Below, piece by piece: positions 26,854-34,451 of a DNA stretch of 64,000 nt (position 1 is the stretch's first letter; each line of letters starts with the position of its first letter). The DNA is from Moritella sp. 24 (GTDB taxonomy: Bacteria; Pseudomonadota; Gammaproteobacteria; Enterobacterales; Moritellaceae), in contig NZ_CP056123.1 in assembly GCF_018219155.1 (NCBI RefSeq), positions 3,295,505 to 3,359,504 on the forward strand. The letters are read 5' to 3'. The translations under genes and the position numbers were made by a program. The notes beneath the pieces were generated by a model. That model made no database searches. It was not told the DNA's origin and was given only the letters and a program-made list of their open reading frames with translations.

Positions 26854-27360
26854 ATGCTTTCAAATATAGAATTAGATCGTCAGTTAAAAGTTGAACAAGA
26901 AGCGATAGACTCATTTGTTCATAAGGCGTTTGACACGGTAAAGCTTGAGTTCTCAGCTCGAATGAGAAAGAAGAATGCAAAAAAAATTGCTGTAGCTGCG
27001 GCTGCTTACGTGGTGGGAAAGGCACCTTATGTAGGCTCACTTCTTAGCGCTGGTATCAAAAAACTCGGTCATGATAAAACCTCAGGCGAGATTTTAGACG
27101 CCGCATTAACGCTATATCACACCGCTGATATATATTCTAAAGAGATTAACTCCGAAGTAACGGAAAAGACGCTACGAAAATTTGTTAAAGCGCACTTCTA
27201 TATTCAATTAGCGGATGGATTAATGGATTATATAAATCATGAAAATGAAGCGTTTATACAGGCGGTAAAAATGCAGCACCAAGTGAAAACACCTGTAGTA
27301 ATGAAACATCTAAAAGTAGTATTGAAGCAACCTGACAGTATGGAGATGGATACATTTTAA
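26854..27360 (+). CDS. Orphan 168-aa protein next to the T6SS operon
   Basis: I do not recognise this protein. It is 168 aa with no signal peptide. Residues about 43-70 form an alanine- and glycine-rich hydrophobic stretch (IAVAAAAYVVGKAPYVGSLL) that could insert in or lie along a membrane. The rest is charged and helical, with a long C-terminal helix (about 110-145). A good ribosome site (AAGGA, 6 nt before ATG) supports it as a real gene. It is divergent from the T6SS operon and shares its regulatory region, so a role connected with secretion (effector, immunity or regulator) is possible but not shown. Confidence 0.75.
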   Translation: MLSNIELDRQLKVEQEAIDSFVHKAFDTVKLEFSARMRKKNAKKIAVAAAAYVVGKAPYVGSLLSAGIKKLGHDKTSGEILDAALTLYHTADIYSKEINSEVTEKTLRKFVKAHFYIQLADGLMDYINHENEAFIQAVKMQHQVKTPVVMKHLKVVLKQPDSMEMDTF

Positions 27361-27393
27361 ATAACCCTCCTTATATGATTTAAGAAAATCAGT

Positions 27394-27417
27394 AGTCTAT
27401 TTAGCACTGAATAGACT
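27394..27417 (+). terminator. Weak hairpin after the orphan gene
   Basis: AGTCTATT pairs with AATAGACT across an 8-nt loop, 34 nt past the stop codon. It lacks a strong T-tract, so termination is uncertain. Confidence 0.35.
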
Positions 27418-27604
27418 ATTATCCTCCTACACGAAGCAGTTAACCAATCCAGATTAGGTTCTTACACTCAATATTCACATCAAATTACACATAATCCTCA
27501 CCTAAATATTTAAATGATGGCAGCATATAAAATCAATATACCATCACAATTACCTTTAAATTCAACATCAATCAGTAAATCAACAACAACTTACAGCCAC
27601 ATTA

Positions 27605-27619
27605 TTACCTTTAAGGTAA
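27605..27619. promoter_or_regulatory. 15-bp palindromic operator candidate
   Basis: TTACCTT and AAGGTAA flank one central T. It lies 128 bp before the cupin start, where a repressor could bind. No regulator gene is adjacent. Confidence 0.45.
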
Positions 27620-27747
27620 CAATCTTTTACCATTTCAGCGTATTGTTTTGTTCTCGCCCAAATGTAGAATGCCCTCATCGAAACCGAAACAACTTTCCAA
27701 ACTCAATAATCAGCACTCATGTGACGTGATTAAATAAAGGATATTAA

Positions 27748-28143
27748 ATGTCTACATTAACAAACAAACCAGGTATTTTTCTTTTAAAGTCTGGTTCATT
27801 CAAATTAAATGACTTAAGCAAATTACTTGAAGTTGAAGGCCTAAAAAGTGACATGGCTGAAGTTGCTGTTACCAACAATAGCAACGCATTAACGATTGGT
27901 CACTTTACAATGGAACCTGGTGTTGAATTTGAATACGCTTACGATTCAGTAGAATACAAAGTAATCACCAAAGGTAAGATTGTTGTTCGTGATACAGACA
28001 ACAACAAGTACGTTGCAGAAGTTGGTGATGTACTACTATTCTCACCATATACAGTCGTGATATTTGATGCAGAGAGTAATGGCGAAGCTATCTATACCGC
28101 ACACAGAAGTGCAGATTCATCTTTCGCACCTGCATCAAACTAA
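27748..28143 (+). CDS. Cupin-domain protein (EutQ-like)
   Basis: This 131-aa protein is a single cupin beta-barrel: FTMEPGVEFEYAYDSVEYKVITKGKIVVRD (strands of motif 1) and VGDVLLFSPYTVVIFDAE (motif 2). The usual His metal ligands are mostly replaced, as in EutQ-type cupins, so metal-dependent catalysis is doubtful. An AAAGGA ribosome site precedes the ATG. The gfa start lies 12 nt past its stop, so the two are probably one transcript. The function is unknown; a small stress- or metabolite-related barrel is as far as the sequence allows. Confidence 0.8.
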   Translation: MSTLTNKPGIFLLKSGSFKLNDLSKLLEVEGLKSDMAEVAVTNNSNALTIGHFTMEPGVEFEYAYDSVEYKVITKGKIVVRDTDNNKYVAEVGDVLLFSPYTVVIFDAESNGEAIYTAHRSADSSFAPASN

Positions 28144-28155
28144 TTGGAATTGAAC

Positions 28156-28761
28156 ATGATAAATAAAATCATCAAAAAATGTAAAAGTGCATTTTGCACA
28201 ACAAGCAATATCAAGATCCACCCAGCAATGGATGGTGGTATTGCACCAACAGCAAACAACTTCAACGGCGGTACATTACAGTGCCAATGTAGCAGCAATA
28301 AAGTAACAGTAAAAATTGATAGCCAAACAGCACATAACCATGCTTGTGGTTGTTCAAAATGCTGGAAACCTAAAGGTGCTTTATTCTCACAAGTAGCTGT
28401 TGTTTCAAAAGATAAATTAAGCGTAACAAGCAACCGTTCAAAACTGAAAGTGGTTGATGATACTGCAACAATCCAACGCTTTGCGTGTAATGGCTGTGGC
28501 GTACATATGTACGGTCGCATTGAAGATAAAACACACCCATTCTTCGGTCTAGACTTCGTTCATACTGAACTGTCTGCTGATAAAGGTTGGTCTGCACCGG
28601 AGTTCGCTGCATTTGTTTCATCAATCATTGAAACAGGTACAGATCCAAAAGACATGGCTGCAATCAGAGCACAACTGAACGCATTAGGCCTTGAGTCTTA
28701 CGACTGCCTATCGCCAACATTAATGGATGTGATTGCAACACACGTTGCAAACAGTAAATAG
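28156..28761 (+). CDS. gfa: Gfa, S-(hydroxymethyl)glutathione synthase
   Basis: This 201-aa protein condenses formaldehyde with glutathione, the first step of formaldehyde removal. The zinc-binding cysteines are clear: CQCSS, then [13 protein letters not shown], then [10 protein letters not shown]. Later blocks ([28 protein letters not shown]) match the S-(hydroxymethyl)glutathione synthase subfamily rather than generic Gfa-like proteins. I use the ATG at 28156; a TTG 12 nt upstream is in frame but follows directly on the cupin stop. The dehydrogenase FrmA that would complete the pathway is not in this window. Confidence 0.88.
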   Translation: MINKIIKKCKSAFCTTSNIKIHPAMDGGIAPTANNFNGGTLQCQCSSNKVTVKIDSQTAHNHACGCSKCWKPKGALFSQVAVVSKDKLSVTSNRSKLKVVDDTATIQRFACNGCGVHMYGRIEDKTHPFFGLDFVHTELSADKGWSAPEFAAFVSSIIETGTDPKDMAAIRAQLNALGLESYDCLSPTLMDVIATHVANSK

Positions 28762-28817
28762 TTAACTTTAGATAATAAAGTACTGAATAAAACCGTTAAT
28801 ACCTAATGCCAAATATG

Positions 28818-28856
28818 AAAAAAGCCCGCTAGATTCGTCTAACGGGCTTTTTTATT
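28818..28856 (+). terminator. Rho-independent terminator after gfa
   Basis: AAAAGCCCGCTAGA pairs with TCTAACGGGCTTTT around a TTCG tetraloop (one C-A mismatch) and is followed by a T-run. It serves the cupin-gfa transcript. Confidence 0.88.
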
Positions 28857-28876
28857 TTCATTTATAAGTCACACTT

Positions 28877-28951
28877 ACTTATAAACTCTTAACTTATAAA
28901 AAGTTAACTTATAAGCTCTTAACTTATAAAAAATTAACACATAAGCAATTA
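28877..28951. repeat. Five tandem copies of a 15-bp unit
   Basis: Units such as ACTTATAAACTCTTA, ACTTATAAAAAGTTA and ACTTATAAGCTCTTA repeat head to tail with no gap from 28877. The fifth copy is more diverged and contains the stop codon of the M24 peptidase gene. Alternate units resemble each other more closely, so a 30-bp higher-order unit is visible. Confidence 0.85.
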
Positions 28952-30166
28952 AGCTTCATAACCAAATGGGTCATCAATCGAATGTGATGGTTGCGTGAAC
29001 CACTCCGGTCCTGCGTCAGTCATATAAAAATGATCTTCTAGACGAATTCCGAACTTACCCGGGATCACTAACATAGGTTCATTACTGAAACACATACCTT
29101 TAGCTAACGGCGTAGTATCGTTACCCACTAAATATGGCCATTCATGAATATCTAAGCCAATACCATGACCAGTACGGTGCGGTAGTCCCGGCAAATCATA
29201 ACCCGGACCAAAACCATCAGCTTCCAGTGATACACGTGCGGCAGCATCCACATCCTGACAAGGTACATTAATCTGAGCGGCATCAAACGCAGCTTGTTGG
29301 GCATTCTTTTCACTTAACCAAGCAGCGCGTACTTCGTCACTTGCTTCACCAAATACATAAGTACGAGTGATATCTGAATTGTAACCATGTAGCTGGCAAC
29401 CCGTATCAATCAATACCACATCATCTTGTTTCAAGAACTGCGCATCTTTAACACCGTGCGGGAACGAACTCGCTTTACCAAATAATACGATGCAGAAATA
29501 AGAACCTTTAGGTGCGCCAACCACTTTATGTGCTTGATGAATGAACTCTTCTACTTCCGTCGTACAAATATCTAAACGTAAAATACGTGCAGCTGCTTTG
29601 TGTACTTCTAACGTCATATCTTTCGCACGTTGTAATAAAGCAATTTCAGTGTCTGACTTTTGTTGACGACAACCTGCAGTCACAACCTTCGCATCGATAT
29701 ATTCAAACTGTGGGTTCGCATGACGAATGTTGTTAAACATAAAGAAGGCTGTTGCTTCATCAATACCGACAGTACCGTCGGTAATATCAAGTTGCGCAAG
29801 GACCTCACCAAATAATTGCGCTGGATTTTCATGTTCATGCCAGCAATGTAATGGGCCTTTTACAACCATAAATTCATTAATGGTATCTTGTTCAAAACGA
29901 GGTGCAATAAACTGTACGTCACCCACAGCTGGTAATATAGCGCCAACTAATCGTTCACCCGCACCCCAGCGCATACCAGTGAAGTAGTACAAATTTGTAC
30001 CTGCATTAAGGTAAATAGCGTTAATACCTTCGCGTTGCATTATTGCTTGTGCTTGTTCGATACGATCATTAAATTCTTGTAATGAGATCGCCGCAACGCC
30101 CGCAGTCATATCTGCCAGTTTAGCTAATTCTAATTCAGCAGTTGAACCACCAATACCAATAGTCAT
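28949..30166 (-). CDS. M24-family metallopeptidase (Xaa-Pro dipeptidase/aminopeptidase type)
   Basis: This 405-aa cytoplasmic protein has a creatinase-like N-terminal domain (about 30-165) and a C-terminal pita-bread catalytic domain. All five expected metal ligands can be placed: two Asp in VLIDTGCQLHGYNSDITRT, His in HRTGHGIGLDIHEWP, Glu in SNEPML and Glu in IRLEDHF. The family removes or splits X-Pro bonds at peptide N-termini using two Mn or Co ions. The exact substrate cannot be told. It is monocistronic, and its stop lies inside a short tandem repeat. Confidence 0.88.
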   Translation of the reverse strand: MTIGIGGSTAELELAKLADMTAGVAAISLQEFNDRIEQAQAIMQREGINAIYLNAGTNLYYFTGMRWGAGERLVGAILPAVGDVQFIAPRFEQDTINEFMVVKGPLHCWHEHENPAQLFGEVLAQLDITDGTVGIDEATAFFMFNNIRHANPQFEYIDAKVVTAGCRQQKSDTEIALLQRAKDMTLEVHKAAARILRLDICTTEVEEFIHQAHKVVGAPKGSYFCIVLFGKASSFPHGVKDAQFLKQDDVVLIDTGCQLHGYNSDITRTYVFGEASDEVRAAWLSEKNAQQAAFDAAQINVPCQDVDAAARVSLEADGFGPGYDLPGLPHRTGHGIGLDIHEWPYLVGNDTTPLAKGMCFSNEPMLVIPGKFGIRLEDHFYMTDAGPEWFTQPSHSIDDPFGYEA

Positions 30167-30254
30167 AAAAATCCTTGTTATACAGCTTGATTAACGAGAT
30201 ATAGATGAAATCACTGTAGCATACCTTAATGGCGAGATGTACTACCAAGCCTCG

Positions 30255-31148
30255 CTAACTTAATGCCGCTTCACATTTACTGCGTAACAGATCGCGTAAC
30301 ATCAACATCGCGGGCGTCACTTGTGTGCGATTAGGACAAATTAGCCATAAACTAATAGGCGGTGAATTAAAATCGTGAAGCAGTTCAACAACATGACCAG
30401 TACGTAAGTCTGCCGCCATATCTAATCGCGACTTCATGGTAATGCCCTTCCCTGCGACAACCCAGCGATGAACTACATCTGCATCATTACTTAATCGATT
30501 ACCCGACACTTTTACAGCGTACTTTCCTGCGTTATCCGTAAACGGCCATGTATCATAAACCCGGTCGCCAAAACGATAGAGCAAACAATTATGCTGGGAT
30601 AATTCTTGGGGGTGTTTAGGTTCACCATATTGCGCTAAATACTCTGGGGATGCACAGACAACACGGTCTATCTTAGCAATCAAAAACGCCACCATCGAGG
30701 AATCATCAGGCTCACCATACCGCAGAGCCATATCAACCTTGTCATGAAAAAAGTCAGCCAAGTTATCACCAACATTCAGTTGTATGGACAATTCAGGATA
30801 GTCATCCATCACTTCATCAAGCCAAGGTAATACGATATTTCTGCCTAAATCAGATGACGTTGATAGTCGTATTTCACCGGCAATTTTCCCCTGCATTTCG
30901 TTTAATGACGCTTTACCTTTCTCTAATGCCGCTAGCGCTTCTGTGCAATGCACTAAATAGCGCTCACCTTCAGCAGTAATACGCAGTTTACGTGTCGAGC
31001 GAATAAAGAGTTGCACCCCAAGTTGTTTCTCTAGGCGTTTTAATGCAGCACTCGCGGCAGCCGGACTCATGTCCAACTGCAATGCAGATGCGGTGATATT
31101 ACATGTTTGCGCGGTTCGCACAAAAAGAGTGAGATCTTGAATATTCAT
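30255..31148 (-). CDS. LysR-type regulator divergent from the monooxygenase-nitroreductase pair
   Basis: This 297-aa regulator has a LysR helix-turn-helix (about 3-62, NITASALQLDMSPAAASAALKRLEKQLGVQLFIRSTR) and an effector-binding domain (about 88-290, GEIRLSTSSDLGRNIVLPWL). Its form is of the CrgA-like group. I start at the ATG at 31148; the TTG two codons earlier is in frame but less likely. It is divergent from the genes at 31260 and 31613 across a 111-bp gap, the classic LysR layout, so it probably controls them in response to a quinone or nitro/electrophile signal. Confidence 0.9.
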   Translation of the reverse strand: MNIQDLTLFVRTAQTCNITASALQLDMSPAAASAALKRLEKQLGVQLFIRSTRKLRITAEGERYLVHCTEALAALEKGKASLNEMQGKIAGEIRLSTSSDLGRNIVLPWLDEVMDDYPELSIQLNVGDNLADFFHDKVDMALRYGEPDDSSMVAFLIAKIDRVVCASPEYLAQYGEPKHPQELSQHNCLLYRFGDRVYDTWPFTDNAGKYAVKVSGNRLSNDADVVHRWVVAGKGITMKSRLDMAADLRTGHVVELLHDFNSPPISLWLICPNRTQVTPAMLMLRDLLRSKCEAALS

Positions 31149-31204
31149 TATCAAATAATTTTTGAAACTGTTAGTTATATTACCCTCTTTTTAGAGTAGC
31201 AATA

Positions 31205-31246
31205 ATCAATGATAATGTCCTCACTAACGCAATATATGATCAATGA
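31205..31246. promoter_or_regulatory. Two direct ATCAATGA repeats in the LysR divergent region
   Basis: ATCAATGA occurs at 31205-31212 and 31239-31246, starts 34 bp apart. They may be LysR half-sites, although the second lies close to the ribosome site of the following gene. Confidence 0.35.
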
Positions 31247-31259
31247 AAGGAAAATATAG

Positions 31260-31553
31260 ATGACAACGCCATTAACGATTGTTGCTAACATCGAAGCGAA
31301 AGCAGATAAAATTGAGTTCATCAAAACAGCGCTATTGAAACTGATTGAACCGACTAGACTGGAAGAAGGTTGTATCCAATACGACTTACACCAAGACAAC
31401 AACAATCCAGCACTGTTTACTTTCATTGAGACTTGGGCTACTCCGGCTTTATTACAAGCTCACCTTAATAGCCCACATTTAAAAATGTATGTGCAAGTAA
31501 GCGAAGGTGCCGTAGTGGATTTTAAGTTAAACGAACTCACTAAAATCGCTTAA
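31260..31553 (+). CDS. Antibiotic-biosynthesis-monooxygenase-fold protein (YgiN-like)
   Basis: This 97-aa protein is a small ferredoxin-like dimeric barrel of the ABM family: PLTIVANIEAKADKIEFIKTALLKLIEPTRLEEGCIQYDLHQDNNNPALFTFIETWA, split here by eye into the beta-alpha-beta core with the conserved E-GC--Y-L motif. Homologues such as YgiN act on quinols. A ribosome site (AAAGGA) lies 8 nt before the ATG. It precedes the nitroreductase gene by 59 nt and probably shares its promoter, fitting a quinone/electrophile detoxification pair. Confidence 0.85.
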   Translation: MTTPLTIVANIEAKADKIEFIKTALLKLIEPTRLEEGCIQYDLHQDNNNPALFTFIETWATPALLQAHLNSPHLKMYVQVSEGAVVDFKLNELTKIA

Positions 31554-31612
31554 AACGAATTCAACTTAAACATAATCTCTTACTTGTAAGTACACATTAT
31601 TAAGGTTTTACA

Positions 31613-32269
31613 ATGACACACCAAATTATCAAAGATTTAAGCAGCCGCTATACCACTAAAAAATTCGATGCATCAAAAAAAGTATCTCAAGCAGACCTAG
31701 CTGTAATAATGGAAGCAATGCGCTTATCAGCATCATCAATTAACTCACAACCGTGGAAGTTTATTGTTATCGAAAGCGATGCGGCAAAACAACGTATGCA
31801 CAATACCTTTGCCAATAAATTTCAGTTTAACCAACCACATGTTATGACTGCATCACATATTATTATTTTTGCCCATAATCCAAAATATACACGCGCAAAC
31901 TACGAAGCCGTGATTGATAAAGGTATCGAAGATAAACGTACTAAACCTGAAGATAAAGAAGGTGCATTCGGTGCGTTTGCTTTTGTTGAATTAAACACAG
32001 GTGAAGATGGCGATACATCGGCTTGGACGAAAGCACAAACATATCTTGCACTGGGTAATACCATGCATACATTGGCTCGTTTGAATATTGATTCAACACC
32101 GATGGAAGGCATTGATACTGAATTAGTCAGCAAAGAATTCGCGGTAGAGTTAGATGGTTACGTAACAGATGTGGCACTGGCAATTGGTTATCGTGATGCG
32201 GAAAATGATTATAACATTGCGCCACCTAAATCACGTTTAGCAATGGAAGATGTGATCGTAAAACTGTAA
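31613..32269 (+). CDS. NfsB-type NAD(P)H nitroreductase
   Basis: This 218-aa flavoprotein of the NfsB/FRase group reduces nitroaromatics and quinones using FMN. Family marks are the N-terminal RYTTKKFDASKKVS, the FMN-binding SASSINSQPWKFIVIES, and the C-terminal TPMEGIDTELVSKEF followed by ALAIGYRDAENDYN. Length matches NfsB (217 aa in E. coli). It lies downstream of the monooxygenase-fold gene and divergent from a LysR gene, suggesting inducible expression. The symbol is left blank because several paralogues of this fold exist. Confidence 0.9.
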   Translation: MTHQIIKDLSSRYTTKKFDASKKVSQADLAVIMEAMRLSASSINSQPWKFIVIESDAAKQRMHNTFANKFQFNQPHVMTASHIIIFAHNPKYTRANYEAVIDKGIEDKRTKPEDKEGAFGAFAFVELNTGEDGDTSAWTKAQTYLALGNTMHTLARLNIDSTPMEGIDTELVSKEFAVELDGYVTDVALAIGYRDAENDYNIAPPKSRLAMEDVIVKL

Positions 32270-32305
32270 TAATTTTAAGGTGCGAGTAAGCTACTAGTAC
32301 GAGCA

Positions 32306-32333
32306 ATTCATACGCACGTTGGTGCGTATGAAT
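32306..32333. terminator. Hairpin between the nitroreductase gene and tRNA-Arg
   Basis: A perfect 12-bp inverted repeat (ATTCATACGCAC with GTGCGTATGAAT) has a 4-nt loop. It lies between the converging 3' ends of the nitroreductase and tRNA genes. No T-tract follows in either direction, so the type of termination is uncertain. Confidence 0.55.
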
Positions 32334-32339
32334 AAAAAA

Positions 32340-32416
32340 TGGTGTCCCAGAGAAGATTCGAACTTCCGACCTAGCGCTTAGGAGGCGCTTGCTCTATCCA
32401 GCTGAGCTACAAGGAC
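32340..32416 (-). tRNA. tRNA-Arg (anticodon CCT)
   Basis: The minus strand folds as a cloverleaf starting GTCCTTG. It has a D-arm (GCTCAGCTGGATAGAGC), an anticodon stem AGCGC/GCGCT around loop CTCCTAA (anticodon CCT, reading AGG) and a T-arm with GGTTCGAATC-like GTTCGAAT. The 3' end ACCA is encoded. The acceptor stem has one T-T mismatch. Confidence 0.93.
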
Positions 32417-32432
32417 TTATAAACGTCTGAGA

Positions 32433-32462
32433 ACTATACTATATTGTTTCGCCATTTCACAA
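32433..32462 (-). promoter_or_regulatory. Promoter of tRNA-Arg
   Basis: On the minus strand TTGTGA (-35) and TATAGT (-10) are 18 bp apart and end about 17 nt before the mature tRNA start. Confidence 0.5.
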
Positions 32463-32579
32463 GTAGCAGTCTGTATTTTTGCGATTTGAATGTCGTAACT
32501 CTGATTTCTGATAATTTCTGTAACGGCTAAGTACTTTATAATATCCCCTATTATATCAATACTTACCTGCCGGACTTTT

Positions 32580-33506
32580 ATGGATTTCATTCAACTTTCT
32601 CGTATTAGCTTTAAGCACCTGACTGTTTTACATGTCATGCTATCGACTCACAGTGTGACCCGCAGTGCCGATATATTATGTATGAGTTCATCCAGTGTCA
32701 GTAAAACCCTTTCACAACTGCGTGTACTATTAAACGATGAATTGTTTTATCGTGATGGTACTCAGCTTATTCCGACCCCTTACGCACTTAAAGTCGCTCC
32801 AACACTGCATCTCATTATCAATAATATGAATGGATTATTAAATAGAGCTAGCTTTGAACCTTCACAGTTTGCAGGTCAATTTTCATTATCTATGCGAGAA
32901 AGCACTTTTGAAATATTTGCGCCAACGATCACCAACATACTCACTCAACAAACACCGAGCGCACAAGTCGAAATTCATTCTAAAGAACAGTTAGGTTTTG
33001 ATGCATTATTAAATGGACAAGTGGATGTTATCATTCTACCCCATGATAAAAGTCAGCCACCAAGTAATGAAAAACAGTTGGTCTGGGAAACGGTCATCGA
33101 AGACGAAATGATTTGTGTAATGCGACCTGAACATCCACTCGCACAGCAAACGTTAACCACTGAAAAATACCTTAGTTATAAGCACATAGGGATCTTTGAT
33201 AAAGAACTTAACCAGCCTTACTTTGAACAATTTTTAAAGCAGCAACACCACGCTAGAAATACCGTCATTTCAGTGGCAGATTTTGGCAGTGCTGCAACCG
33301 TTTGCAAACAATCTGATTTTTTGTTCACTTGTTCTAAAAAATGGTTTGAAGTGGCAAGTCAGGCACAAGGATTGGTCGCGAAACCATTACCGTTTGATTA
33401 TGGGCAAGTTGTATATAGCATGGTGTTTAATAAATTGGCGTTAAACGAGCCTGCGTTATGCTGGCTCTTTAACAATATAAAGCAGGCGCTACACATCCCA
33501 CGTTAA
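32580..33506 (+). CDS. LysR-type regulator, YidZ/NodD-like group
   Basis: This 308-aa regulator has a LysR helix-turn-helix (about 10-70; SVTRSADILCMSSSSVSKTLSQLR) and an effector domain. The sequence pattern (LSMRESTFEIFAPTITNILTQQTPSAQVEIHS...LLNGQVDVIILPH) resembles YidZ of enterobacteria more than the CrgA or CysB types. There is no divergent partner nearby; upstream is tRNA-Arg and downstream is the convergent yjjW. The target is unknown. In E. coli YidZ has been linked to anaerobic nitric-oxide defence, which would suit the neighbouring glycyl-radical genes, but that is speculation. Confidence 0.85.
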   Translation: MDFIQLSRISFKHLTVLHVMLSTHSVTRSADILCMSSSSVSKTLSQLRVLLNDELFYRDGTQLIPTPYALKVAPTLHLIINNMNGLLNRASFEPSQFAGQFSLSMRESTFEIFAPTITNILTQQTPSAQVEIHSKEQLGFDALLNGQVDVIILPHDKSQPPSNEKQLVWETVIEDEMICVMRPEHPLAQQTLTTEKYLSYKHIGIFDKELNQPYFEQFLKQQHHARNTVISVADFGSAATVCKQSDFLFTCSKKWFEVASQAQGLVAKPLPFDYGQVVYSMVFNKLALNEPALCWLFNNIKQALHIPR

Positions 33507-33563
33507 TATTAAGTCGAGTCGATGTTAAACCTAGATATTAGGTGCAGATATTAGGTATAGGTA

Positions 33564-34451
33564 TCAGGTATAGATTGACGGGACAAGTACTTCCCGCCCT
33601 AATCGCTTAGTCAGTTCACTACTAAACTGTTGCATCTGCTCTTCACTGCACTTATCCCACATTAAAGCATCGCCAATAACGCCATGATGTTGAAAAGCAT
33701 TAAGGCGGATATTAACCTGTTGTGGCAACATGCTTAAATATTTTGAAACAGCATCGATTTCACTGAGCAAGTCGGTTTTATCAGGGATATAAAGTAACCT
33801 AACCTCATGCAACTTATCACTTAAAGCCAATAAGTTGATACTCTGTATAACACGATGGTTTCCTCTTGCAGTCAACCACAAATGTGTCGCATCTTGCCAT
33901 GCTTTTAAATCGATCATAGCACCATCAATATACGGTAGAAGCTTATACCAACCTGTTTCAGATAAACTCCCATTACTGTCAATAAAACAACTCAGCTGAG
34001 CAAGCTCTTTAGAGGCTTTGACGGCTTTAAATAATTCTAGAACAAACCCTAACTGTAAGGTTGCTTCACCACCCGATACCGTAATGCCATTTAAAAAATG
34101 GTGATGTTTAGTAATTAATTCAATTAATTGCCTTACCGAGTAAATCGTTGTTTTCGGGTTCGACTTATTTGGACAAACCTCAATGCATTTATCACAACCA
34201 GTACAACGCGACTCATCCCATGTGACTTTATTGATCTTAAGGCTAAGTGCTTCTGTCGGACAAGATACAACACAGTCACCGCAATCATCACAATGATTAA
34301 TCGTGTGCGGATTATGACAGGTTATACAATCGTAATTACAGCCCTGTAAAAAAATCACAAGGCGGTTACCAGGCCCATCGACACAAGAAAACGTCAGTAT
34401 TTTACTGACTATTCCTTTTTTATCGAAGTTAATCGGCATGGACTGAATCAT
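33564..34451 (-). CDS. yjjW: YjjW, radical-SAM activase for glycyl-radical enzyme YjjI
   Basis: This 295-aa protein is a glycyl-radical-enzyme activase. The radical-SAM cluster ligands are C38, C42 and C45 (GCNYDCITC). An inserted pair of [4Fe-4S] ferredoxin motifs follows (C54, C57, C60, C64 and C83, C86, C89, C93), then ITVSGGEATLQLGF for SAM binding. It installs the glycyl radical on YjjI without oxygen. The start overlaps the yjjI stop by one base (TAATG). The double-ferredoxin arrangement and linkage to yjjI fit E. coli YjjW. Confidence 0.93.
   Translation of the reverse strand: MIQSMPINFDKKGIVSKILTFSCVDGPGNRLVIFLQGCNYDCITCHNPHTINHCDDCGDCVVSCPTEALSLKINKVTWDESRCTGCDKCIEVCPNKSNPKTTIYSVRQLIELITKHHHFLNGITVSGGEATLQLGFVLELFKAVKASKELAQLSCFIDSNGSLSETGWYKLLPYIDGAMIDLKAWQDATHLWLTARGNHRVIQSINLLALSDKLHEVRLLYIPDKTDLLSEIDAVSKYLSMLPQQVNIRLNAFQHHGVIGDALMWDKCSEEQMQQFSSELTKRLGREVLVPSIYT

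Larger units (their letters stand above)
27361..27747. other. Intergenic stretch upstream of the cupin-gfa pair
   Basis: These 387 bases contain no convincing gene. A short open frame at 27514-27729 has no ribosome site and looks accidental. I see a weak hairpin at 27394-27417 and a 15-bp palindrome at 27605-27619 (separate entries). The rest is A+T-rich without clear motifs. Confidence 0.5.

Noticed and set aside
27514..27729. 71-codon frame upstream of the cupin gene
   Set aside because: No ribosome site, low-complexity composition, and it covers the probable promoter region.
28877..28951. Possible CRISPR array
   Set aside because: The 15-bp units are directly adjacent with no spacers and no cas genes are present.
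33533..33575. Degenerate repeats of the GATATTAGGT type between the YidZ-like gene and yjjW
   Set aside because: Units are short and irregular and no consistent period or structure could be defined.
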